Shown here in pieces: positions 34,642 through 42,364 of a stretch of 64,000 nt of DNA (its first letter is position 1; each line of letters starts with the position of its first letter). The notes beneath the pieces were generated by a model that was not told where the DNA came from, searched no databases, and was given only the letters and a program-made list of their open reading frames with translations. Location of the stretch: contig NZ_JABACJ020000002.1 in NCBI RefSeq assembly GCF_012524165.2, positions 332,813-396,812 on the forward strand, in the 5' to 3' direction. This DNA is from Faecalicatena faecalis (GTDB lineage: Bacteria; Bacillota; Clostridia; Lachnospirales; Lachnospiraceae). A program made the position numbers and the translations under genes.

Positions 34642-35205
34642 TCACCTTGTTTTTTCAGGGAAATAGAAAGGAACTAATATCTGTGGAATAATTAGTTCAA
34701 ACCGTTTTACCATTTCCTCATCCTCCACTTGCATCCCACCGATAATCCAGTCTCGCATGACGAAAGTTCCACCTACATCTTTTGCCTCAATTCCAAACAG
34801 AATTCTTGGATCTGTAATATCCACACCTTTCCTTTTCAGAATTTCTTTATCAAACCAGATTGTTAATTCTATTTCATAATCAAGCGTACATCCAGTCTCC
34901 CTCGATGTAAAAAGATGCCGTACAAAATCCAAATGCTCACGAAATGCGGAAAACTGCTGGAGGTATATTTTCCTCCAGTCATCTTCTTTCACAAATTTTT
35001 CAGGTATAATGATATCTTTCTGAAACAACTCATAATAAATTTCATTCACAAGCTCATATTTATCTTTATAATATCGGTAAAAAGTCTGTTTACTGATTTC
35101 TGCGGCATCCACGATTTCTCGAACAGATACCTGTTCCACAGCCTTCCTGCTTACAATCTCATACGCCGCTTCCTTTAACATTCTCCTGGCATTCACTTTC
35201 TTCAT
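34642..35205 (-). CDS. TetR family transcriptional regulator
   Basis: A 187-residue protein with the TetR helix-turn-helix (VREIVDAAEISKQTFYRYYKDKYELV, positions about 28-52, given here only as the VREIVDAAE and KQTFYRYYK parts of the motif). The C-terminal ligand domain shows no close subfamily mark. It overlaps the upstream TIGR04076 gene by 47 bases, so the two are probably one unit and may regulate themselves. Confidence 0.87.
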   Translation of the reverse strand: MKKVNARRMLKEAAYEIVSRKAVEQVSVREIVDAAEISKQTFYRYYKDKYELVNEIYYELFQKDIIIPEKFVKEDDWRKIYLQQFSAFREHLDFVRHLFTSRETGCTLDYEIELTIWFDKEILKRKGVDITDPRILFGIEAKDVGGTFVMRDWIIGGMQVEDEEMVKRFELIIPQILVPFYFPEKTR

Positions 35206-35515
35206 CCACTCTTTCCACTTTAATGATTACCGGCCTTAAACCATCATTACAGGAACAGATTGCCATACCTTTGTGCCTGGGGTCAATCCAGTCATCAAAA
35301 TACCATCCTTCCGCACCATTCGCAAGCGCAAATACATACTGATATATGGCCTTCCATGCCTCATCACAAAACCCTTCCGGCTTTGCATAATCTGCATAAA
35401 AAACCTGACCTTCTCTCATAAGAGGACAGGTTGTAAAATTGGGAACCCCATACTGTTCGGCAAGTTCTTTTTGCAATGTGGTCGTTAAAATAGTAAGCCT
35501 GCATTTCTTCATCAT
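35159..35515 (-). CDS. TIGR04076 family protein
   Basis: A 118-residue small protein matching TIGR04076: KKCRLTILTTTL at the start, CPLMREGQVFYADY, and GAEGWYFDDWIDPRHKGMAIC. The family is of unknown function and often lies beside regulators. ATG at 35515 is chosen over 35530 because GGAGG is eight bases upstream. It overlaps the TetR gene. Confidence 0.8.
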   Translation of the reverse strand: MMKKCRLTILTTTLQKELAEQYGVPNFTTCPLMREGQVFYADYAKPEGFCDEAWKAIYQYVFALANGAEGWYFDDWIDPRHKGMAICSCNDGLRPVIIKVERVDEESECQENVKGSGV

Positions 35516-35712
35516 ACTGGTATCCTCCATAAATATCTTTTCCTTGATTCTACCAAAACAAAAAATTTCTTTCAGCTTACATTCACAGTGACTGGTTCCA
35601 AATGTGACTATTTCTCCTGTTTGTCACTTTTCCCACTGTATAATAGTATATCAGAAAGACAAAACCATTAAAATATCAGAATTCCTACTGCATATCATTT
35701 TTTCAGATTCTC

Positions 35713-36350
35713 ATGAAAAAATCTCTCTGTCTTATCAAAGGGAATGATATCTTTCCGGTCATAAAGGTCTGTATGGACAGTACCGGGAATACAGATGAAA
35801 GGGCTGGAAGAAGAATTAAGAAAAAACTGTTTACCCGGAGCAGTTATAGTATCCTTTTGACAGATGAAGGGATGCTGCTTCACAAAAAAGCCGAGAATTT
35901 ACTGGCTATGGCGGATAAGATCACGAATGAATTTCATACCATAGATGACATCACGGGCGGGGATATCTATATTGGCTGAGCAGAGTCCTATCTGATCAAA
36001 TATCTGACCGCAGCCGAAAAAAAATTGAACAGGCGCTATCCAGGCATTCATTGCAGAACCGCCTGACCTCTCAAAATACGTTTATCTGGAAATACCAGAA
36101 AGCGATACCGGGGGGCCCCGATGCGAAGGGACTGCCCGCTAGCGCAATACCAGAAATCTCACTGGAGGATTTAATCCCCTATCCCATCTTCTGCTAGGAA
36201 CAGTTCGTAAAATCAGACCTACCACGGTGCTGCGGAGAAAAGATAAACCCTCTGCAGATCATAGTCACCTTTAATCTGTCCAATAACGCCGTCGTTTTTG
36301 TCCGAGAAGTGCTAGGTATTGCCCTTTTATTACCCTGGAGCTGTTACTAT
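35713..36350 (+). pseudogene. LysR-family regulator, degenerate
   Basis: The plus strand reads KLFTRSSYSILLTDEGMLL and DDITGGDIYIG, which are LysR linker and domain-start features. TGA interrupts at 35977-35979, then AESYLIKYLTAAEKKLNRRY continues in frame. Further on, YLEIPESDT and a frameshifted substrate-binding segment (LIPYPIF-like) are seen. The helix-turn-helix before KLFTRSS is missing. Confidence 0.75.
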
Positions 36351-36442
36351 CTGCATAGTCAATTTTCCAACTCCCAATAAGCTGACCAAAATAGTTAAAT
36401 TCCTCGGGCAGAGCTATATTTTTTCTCTCACATATTAATGAC

Positions 36443-36520
36443 TCAATCATAATCACATTCACCGTATCCGCTTGCCAGCCTCGTATTTACCAGCTCTTTT
36501 ACCTCTGGTTCCCTTGTCAT
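36443..36520 (-). CDS. Short gene fragment downstream of the ECF sigma factor, copy B
   Basis: Twenty-five codons starting MTREPEVKELVNTRLAS, coupled to the sigma stop as in copy A. One extra base at the end of the shared part makes this copy read GYGECDYD before stopping. The duplicated segment ends here. Confidence 0.35.
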   Translation of the reverse strand: MTREPEVKELVNTRLASGYGECDYD

Positions 36521-36521
36521 T

Positions 36522-37364
36522 TTAGCTCTCCGTCCTGATCACATCCATACTGTCGGATTTCAGCAGCTTATTAAGGAAACTCTTTGCATCTAAAGGAGAG
36601 CGGTATTGAGGCAGCTGTGTGAAAACACTGGACAGTCTGTCCATCTCTTCCATCGCTTCTGTAAATTCTGCAGTAGTAGAATGGTCCAGCTTCTCCAGGG
36701 ATCTGTATTCGAGATTCCCGGGATTAAGTCTATGCGTCAGGATTGCATATCCCACACGTTTCTGACAGTTACACTTTCCTGTACCGGAAAGCCCACAGTA
36801 TTCCCCTAAAAATGCAGCTACCTTTTTGCGGATGCGTGAAAGCCGCTGACGGTAGGCTTCGGCAGTTAACCCCAAGATTTCACCACATACCCTGCTGTCT
36901 GCCTTAAACATCAGCCCCAGCACATAGATACAACGGCTTTCAGGGTCCAGGCACTGAAGCATGACATTGGTGCAGGAAGCTTTTAGTTCATCTGCCAGTA
37001 TTTCCTCCTCTACCCCTTGCAGTAAATCCTCTGTATTAGGGACAACCCCCATATTGATGTCCTGGCCATAAAATTCAAAACTCAATGGCCGCTGTGCAAA
37101 CATGGACTTTTTACAGTTGATAAGATAATTGGTAGCTACACGGTAAGCCCATGTGGAAAACGTACTCTCCTTGCGGAATGTCGACAACTGTGTAATTATT
37201 TTAATCATGATTTCCTGCACGGCGTCTTCTGCATCCTGTGGACTTCCCAGCATTCGCAGTGAAAGATTATAAATCATATCCTGAACACTTAGAAGAAGAC
37301 TTTCCAATACTTTTTTATCTCCATTTACCGCCTGATCAATCAATTCTGATTCTTTCTTTTGCAT
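36522..37364 (-). CDS. ECF-like sigma-70 family RNA polymerase sigma factor, copy B
   Basis: A 280-residue protein differing from the copy at 23454-24296 at only a few residues (for example Asp for Asn near position 16, Val for Phe near 107, Thr for Met at 278). The regions 2 and 4 and the Cys-containing tail are as in copy A. Both copies are intact, so dosage or early divergence is possible. Confidence 0.88.
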   Translation of the reverse strand: MQKKESELIDQAVNGDKKVLESLLLSVQDMIYNLSLRMLGSPQDAEDAVQEIMIKIITQLSTFRKESTFSTWAYRVATNYLINCKKSMFAQRPLSFEFYGQDINMGVVPNTEDLLQGVEEEILADELKASCTNVMLQCLDPESRCIYVLGLMFKADSRVCGEILGLTAEAYRQRLSRIRKKVAAFLGEYCGLSGTGKCNCQKRVGYAILTHRLNPGNLEYRSLEKLDHSTTAEFTEAMEEMDRLSSVFTQLPQYRSPLDAKSFLNKLLKSDSMDVIRTES

Positions 37365-37491
37365 GATACTACCTCCATTTTTTATATTATATCTTATTAG
37401 ACAATCTTTCTGACCAGTTGTGACAAGAAAAGTTATTATTTGTAAAAATCATTTCACCCAAAATAAGCGCAAAATAATAACGCGGTAAAGC

Positions 37492-37528
37492 AAAAGTCCT
37501 GGCAGATAAGACCGCCAGGACCTTTATT
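37492..37528. terminator. Copy of the operon terminator
   Basis: The same GTCCTGGC/GCCAGGAC hairpin as at 24428-24453, here with no gene to terminate. The stretch after it (37554-37841) is AT-rich and has no gene I can support. Confidence 0.7.
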
Positions 37529-37841
37529 CCAGGAAACACTATGTATCTCTGCTTCTATAGAATTTAATTTTCCTGATAACTATATTTTCTAACTTTCAAC
37601 TACTTCACTGTCTCCCAAATCTCTTAAAAGTATATCATATCAATTCTCAACCACTTTCATTTTATTACCGCTGCTTTTTCCCGCAAATACCTATATCGTA
37701 TTATGGACTATACCTATAGTGCATTATTTCCATCCAGATTTAAACATATCTTCAAACTGGCTCCGCCTGAACTTTGTATATATGACGGTTTAAAAGAACC
37801 GACTATGAGACTCCAAATAGCTTTACCAATCCAATCTATTA

Positions 37842-38462
37842 TTAAACTAAGTTTTCTGAAATCAACTTCCCATGCATATAATATACATCATCGTCCGGTC
37901 CAATCTCTCTCAGCACACGCCCCGGGCTGCCAACAGCCAGCACATTTGCAGGGATATCTTTTGTAACGACTGCCCCTGCCCCAATAACAGAATTATCACC
38001 GATATGCACACCAGGGAGAATAGTCACATTTGATGCAATCCAGACATTTTTCCCGATATATACAGGCTCATTACATCCATAGCCCTCTGCCCTGAGTTTC
38101 GGTGAAATCGGATGTGAAGCCGCTATAATCGTAACATTGGGGGCAATCATCGTTCCATCTCCAATATAAATATTTGCATCATCAACCAAAGTTGCATTAA
38201 AGTTCAAATATACATTTTTTCCTAAATGAACATGGTGTCCGCCCCACATTGCATGATATGGTGCCTGCAAATAGGAACCTTCCCCGACCTCTGCAAACAA
38301 CTCATTCAAAATCCGCCGCTTTTTTTCCTCTCCTTCCGGAGTATAGCCAGCGTTGTTATATTCCTCCATCATTTGAAGATACTTGTAATAGTCTCCCTCA
38401 TCATTCGTTAATTCCCACACTTTATACAATTTCCCGGAATTAAGTAGTTCTTCTGTTGTCAT
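37842..38462 (-). CDS. Maltose/galactoside O-acetyltransferase-like protein
   Basis: A 206-residue left-handed beta-helix acetyltransferase. It has an N-terminal Mac domain (SGKLYKVWELTNDEGDYYKY region) and hexapeptide repeats (IYIGDGTMIAPNVTI, VYIGKNVWIASNVTI, IGDNSVIGAGAVV). The catalytic His is in AASHPI. It acetylates sugars using acetyl-CoA. It starts 24 bases after mutM on the same strand. Confidence 0.9.
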   Translation of the reverse strand: MTTEELLNSGKLYKVWELTNDEGDYYKYLQMMEEYNNAGYTPEGEEKKRRILNELFAEVGEGSYLQAPYHAMWGGHHVHLGKNVYLNFNATLVDDANIYIGDGTMIAPNVTIIAASHPISPKLRAEGYGCNEPVYIGKNVWIASNVTILPGVHIGDNSVIGAGAVVTKDIPANVLAVGSPGRVLREIGPDDDVYYMHGKLISENLV

Positions 38463-38485
38463 CTTACAATCTCCTTATGCAATTA

Positions 38486-39319
38486 TTAAATTTTCTTTCT
38501 CTGACAGACCGGACAATAGTAGCTGCTTCTGCCCCCAATCATGATTCTTTCTATCGCCTGCCCACAACGGTTACATGGCTGTGCTTCTCTTCCATACACT
38601 CTTAGATGAGGCATATTCCGATATTCTTTGCCTCTGCCCTCAAGATACTCCTCAGGAGTCATTTCATTTGTATCAATCCCCCACGCAATAATCTCTTTTA
38701 TTGCTTCTGCAAGACGATTCCAGTCGTCAGAGCCCAAATTAGCACACTTTTCTTCCGGATAAATCCCGGCAGCATAAAGAATCTCATCAGAATAAATATT
38801 TCCGATCCCGGCAACAATGGACTGGTCATGAAGCATTTCTTTCATAGATTTCTTCCGCTTTCCCATCTTTTCCTGCAAATAGGCAGCTGTAAGGGCATCC
38901 TCCAATGGTTCTACTCCTAGTTTATCCTGCCCGGTCACTGTATCCTTTTCATCCGTTTTGAGAAACCAGAACCGTCCGAAACGACGGACATCCATGTATC
39001 GAATCTGGTTACCGCCGGATAATTCTGCTATCAGATGCGTATGTTTTTCCTCAGGATATGCAGCAGGGGTTACAAGCAGCTGCCCTGTCATCCTTAAGTG
39101 AAGTACAAGTCTGTCACCGCTTTCAAAATGAACCGTGAGAAACTTTCCCCTGCGCGTCATATTTTTTACAGTCTGCCCGGTGAGCGATTGCACAAACCAC
39201 CCTTCCTCGGGATACGCAATAATCTGTGCATGATTGATTCTTACATTCCGTATTTTTTGTCCCTTTATCTGCGGTTCTATGATTCTTCTGATTATTTCTA
39301 CTTCCGGCATCTCAGGCAT
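38486..39319 (-). CDS. mutM: Formamidopyrimidine-DNA glycosylase MutM/Fpg
   Basis: A 277-residue DNA repair enzyme that removes 8-oxoguanine and cuts the site. It starts MPEMPEVE, with the catalytic proline at 2 and Glu3. It has HLRMTGQLL, DVRRFGRFWF, and a C-terminal zinc finger with CNRCGQAI and CPVCQRKK. Its start overlaps the end of the damaged radical SAM gene, with GGGAGGGAGAAAGA upstream. All key residues are present. Confidence 0.96.
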   Translation of the reverse strand: MPEMPEVEIIRRIIEPQIKGQKIRNVRINHAQIIAYPEEGWFVQSLTGQTVKNMTRRGKFLTVHFESGDRLVLHLRMTGQLLVTPAAYPEEKHTHLIAELSGGNQIRYMDVRRFGRFWFLKTDEKDTVTGQDKLGVEPLEDALTAAYLQEKMGKRKKSMKEMLHDQSIVAGIGNIYSDEILYAAGIYPEEKCANLGSDDWNRLAEAIKEIIAWGIDTNEMTPEEYLEGRGKEYRNMPHLRVYGREAQPCNRCGQAIERIMIGGRSSYYCPVCQRKKI

Positions 39320-40075
39320 TCTTTCTCCCTCCCCTCTTTGCAGACTTCTTGATTTCTTCGTGATAGAAAAAGTTCACAATCACAGGCGGTGCATCAAAAG
39401 GCTTTTTCATAGTGTCGTCGTCACGGAGATATTCGAGTCCATTTTTTTCTGCATAGGAGCGGACAGCCCCATCAAGAGATTCCCAATAAAGCCGGCTGCC
39501 ATGCTGATAAATTTCCTCATACAGAGGAACTAAATCCGGGTGTTTTTCTCTTATATATGCAAGAATAGCCGTCTTGTAGCTGCCGCGGAGATTCAGATTT
39601 TCCAGCCATACAAGATTACACTGGTCTTTTACTCTGTCTATAATCGCCGTGACATCCGTAATCCCAGGATTAAATCCAAATCCCGCAGCACAAGGTCTGA
39701 CTTTGTTTGAATACTCAGCTTAACGCCGCTGCCTTTCAACTGTTCCAAAAGGGTTCGTGTGCGTTTATAGGATTCTTCCTGGGGATTATAGGGATCTGTT
39801 ACCGAGCCTACAAATAATTCCTTTCCCGCATATTTCTGTGGATTTTTAATTTCCGGCCAAAGTTTCACATCAAGAAATTCTCCCCAGGGTTCTCCATGAT
39901 TTGTAAATCTTTTCATAAAGCTGGCATAGCAGTATTTACAGGCATGAGTGCATCCAACATAAGGATTCACCGAATAATCACTGACAGGCAGATTCGATTT
40001 TGTCAAACGCTGCTTCCTCTGGATAATAAGCCGTTTCACTTGGATAATTACAAATCTAATTCCTGCTGCACGCAA
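39312..40075 (-). pseudogene. SPL-family radical SAM gene with internal deletion and frameshift
   Basis: The first part (to about 39690) has the radical SAM cluster CTHACKYCYASF, KELFVGSVTDPYNPQEESY and KLSIQTKSDLVLRDLDLI, as in spore photolyase-like proteins. It then jumps frame; from about 39665 the other frame gives ITDVTAIIDRVKDQCNLVW and ENLNLRGSYKTAILAYI, ending at TGA 39312-39314. Relatives have about 40-50 residues between these parts, so an internal deletion shifted the frame. Confidence 0.75.
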
Positions 40076-40995
40076 GTAATACCGCCTTTTAGATAAGACT
40101 TCTGCGCCCCTTGCTGCACCATATCTGTCTCCTTCAAATGCCCCAAAAGAAGCGGGGAATCTGGATCATGATATCTATAATTTTCAAATGCTTTCTCCGG
40201 GTTCTTATTCGCATAGCAGTATTTACAGCCATTCATACAGGTATCATATGCGCCGATATCACGACTCTCAATGCAATGGCAACCTTGACGTGTTCCCTTA
40301 TGCTTTAAGTCCTTGAATAGGATGCCGTTTGCCCCGCCGAGAATGTCCAAGGTCATGCATCCGGAAGAATGGATTCCGTACCGTGAATAATCACCGTTGG
40401 TTCCGCAGGTCTGAATATACAGACCATATTTTTCTGCAATCTTTCCCAGCCCTTTTGCAAGATTGTCTTTGTCTGTATCGGTCATAGGAATCAGTTCCGG
40501 CATATTAGTTTCCAGCTTCTTATACATTTCCACAAAGCTGAAAATACAACGGTCAACATAAGGTGACAATTCCTTCGCCATATTTTCAAAGGTCTTTAGA
40601 TGAGTCTGTATTGTATACTTTTCTGTCAAAAGAACAGGGTCATACCGCCATGCCAGCCTTTGCTTTCCCACAATTGCAGACAGCCTTTTCAGGGTATCCA
40701 TACTCTTTTCAATTGAGGGCGCACCGGGTTCTATGTCTTTGCCATAGGCAGTTATGGTATAGTGAAAATATGTATGGAAGCGTTCTGTGATTTTAGAAAT
40801 ATCTGCTAGAATCGGCTCATAATTCTTTGAACAGAACACGACGCAGTCCACCTTGTCCGGTGTCAGCTCATATCGTGTAACCTTGTTTGGAAACAGAGGG
40901 TTGCGTGAAAGAACATAGCCTTCCTCAAACCGCTTTAGCAGCCATTTAGCATAAAACTGCACGGTATCCGTTCTTGCCCCTGTATTAATAATCAT
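40048..40995 (-). CDS. DUF1848 family protein
   Basis: A 315-residue protein with the DUF1848 layout: RTDTVQFYAKWLLKRF, VDCVVFCSKNYEP, TITAYGKDIEPG, and a C-terminal CHCIESRDIGAYDTCMNGCKYCYA with a CxxxCxxC radical SAM-like cluster. The family is of unknown function and is often beside SPL-type radical SAM genes, as here. It overlaps the MarR gene by four bases. Confidence 0.88.
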   Translation of the reverse strand: MIINTGARTDTVQFYAKWLLKRFEEGYVLSRNPLFPNKVTRYELTPDKVDCVVFCSKNYEPILADISKITERFHTYFHYTITAYGKDIEPGAPSIEKSMDTLKRLSAIVGKQRLAWRYDPVLLTEKYTIQTHLKTFENMAKELSPYVDRCIFSFVEMYKKLETNMPELIPMTDTDKDNLAKGLGKIAEKYGLYIQTCGTNGDYSRYGIHSSGCMTLDILGGANGILFKDLKHKGTRQGCHCIESRDIGAYDTCMNGCKYCYANKNPEKAFENYRYHDPDSPLLLGHLKETDMVQQGAQKSYLKGGITCVQQELDL

Positions 40996-41447
40996 GTTTC
41001 ATCCTCACTTTCGTTAATTAGCTTCGTCAGATTTTTTGTAAATCTTCGTGAAAGACTGATAAGCTGTTCCTGTTCTTCTGGAGTAAACATGGACATTGCC
41101 GTGTCCTCCGCCCATGTAATGTGAACAACAGGTTTTTTTGCATAATTTCTGCCCTCTTCCGTTAATTTCACAAACTTAATCCTCTTATTCTCCGGATTTT
41201 CTTCCACCGTAACGTATGCCTCTTTCAGAAGATTTTTTATAATCAGATTCACTGTCTGCTTAGACTGAAAAGTCCTGTCTGTGATTTCCTTTTGAGTCAT
41301 GCCATCCTTTGCATAGTAAAGAGCATTCAGAACCAGCAAAGTTTTCATCAGCAGACCATTCCTCTTCGCATATTCATCATACAATGCATACTGTTCATCT
41401 CTGAATTTACAATATAGGTATGCGTTTTTTTTATCTTCCTTGGTCAT
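40992..41447 (-). CDS. MarR family transcriptional regulator
   Basis: A 151-residue winged-helix regulator: DGMTQKEITDRTFQSKQTVN forms the recognition helix, and VEENPENKRIKFVKLTEEGR the wing. It is the first gene of a unit with DUF1848, the damaged radical SAM gene and mutM, and probably represses its own promoter in 41448-41640. The ligand is unknown. Confidence 0.88.
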   Translation of the reverse strand: MTKEDKKNAYLYCKFRDEQYALYDEYAKRNGLLMKTLLVLNALYYAKDGMTQKEITDRTFQSKQTVNLIIKNLLKEAYVTVEENPENKRIKFVKLTEEGRNYAKKPVVHITWAEDTAMSMFTPEEQEQLISLSRRFTKNLTKLINESEDET

Positions 41448-41578
41448 AGCGCCTCTCTTTCGGTAAATTTCTTTACGGTCAATTAATTTACTATTACTAT
41501 ATTATATTAACCCACCTTTGTCAACTGTCTGCGGACAGGACATCATTTTGAAAATTAAATGCTTCTAACATTTAATGC

Positions 41579-41636
41579 ATTTATCGAATAAAAATGTCTC
41601 CACGGTTCAACGATTAAAACGAACCTGGATGCATAC
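41579..41636. repeat. Hairpin repeat, copy 2
   Basis: Related to 32161-32220: TTATCG, ATAAAAATG, then CCACGGTTC pairing with GAACCTGG, then GGATGCATA. The stem is weaker than in copy 1. It lies directly before the HsdS remnant. Confidence 0.5.
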
Positions 41637-41641
41637 ATAGT

Positions 41642-42123
41642 TTGCATTATGAGAAGTTTCAGGATGGAACGGTGAAATGTATAGAAAATGAGATACCGTT
41701 TGATATTCCTGATGGCTGGGAATGGTGCAGAATACCGAATATATCATTGAAAATATTTGCTGGTGGAGATAAGCCAACAATATATTCAAAATTCAAAACT
41801 TCTGGTTGTTCTGTTCCCATTTATTCAAATGGAATGGATAATGCAGGTCTGTATGGATACACAAATGAGGCACGAGTTTTTTCACCAAGTCTTACAATTT
41901 CAGCAAAAGGAACAACAGGATTTTGTTGTATAAGAGAAATGCCTTAAGCAAATTAGAGAAATTGAATGTGATAAAAACTCTATTTTCGAACTAATATCCG
42001 CAACTAAATCAAAAGTTCTTAACCTCGCCATTCGAGGGAAGCTTGGCCCGCAAGACCCGAATGATGAGCCTGCTTCTATTCTTCTTGAACGCATACGAGC
42101 TGAAAAAGAAGATTTGATTACTT
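41642..42123 (+). pseudogene. Type I restriction specificity subunit (HsdS), remnant
   Basis: It starts inside a target-recognition domain: PFDIPDGWEWCRIPNIS (the usual start of the second HsdS domain) and SPSLTISAKGTTGFCCIREMP, then a stop at 41945-41947. The DNA beyond gives the normal HsdS tail in another frame: SKVLNLAIRGKLGPQDPND and PASILLERIRAEKEDLI. A large internal part is deleted. No HsdM or HsdR gene is nearby. Confidence 0.75.
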
Positions 42124-42127
42124 ATAA

Positions 42128-42316
42128 ATTGAACCTTCTATCCGAACAGTTTTTTATGAATTTCCTGACTCTAAGAAATCGGATATCCACTACATTGCAC
42201 AGCAGCTTTTTTCTTTTGGCCTATTGGGCATTATCATCGAATGGATCCGGGATGGTTTCCAGGAATCTCCCAATGAATTGTTGGAAATATTAGAAAAAAT
42301 TTCAAATGAAACCTAG
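42128..42316 (+). pseudogene. TetR-family C-terminal remnant
   Basis: The frame FPDSKKSDIHYIAQQLF, then GLLGIIIEWIRDGFQESPN, ending at TAG 42314-42316, matches the TetR_C_33 ligand domain. It follows the HsdS fragment directly; its helix-turn-helix half is absent. Confidence 0.65.
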
Positions 42317-42354
42317 ATTATCACCCATTAGCGTGAATAATCCAGGTTTCATTA
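42305..42354. terminator. Bidirectional terminator between TetR remnant and GH3 gene
   Basis: AATGAAACCT at 42305-42314 pairs with AGGTTTCATT at 42344-42353, with an inner GATTAT/ATAATC stem. It lies 11 bases after the GH3 stop (minus strand) and overlaps the stop of the TetR remnant (plus strand). Confidence 0.75.
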
Positions 42355-42364
42355 TGTGCTTCTC

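Larger units (their letters stand above)
36456..37553. repeat. Duplicated 1.1-kb sigma-factor block, copy B
   Basis: The second copy of 23389-24485. Right of it the sequence is unique (TCTATAGAATTT), whereas in copy A the SAVED gene continues. It therefore carries the terminator and last codons of a SAVED-type gene with nothing attached. Confidence 0.88.
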
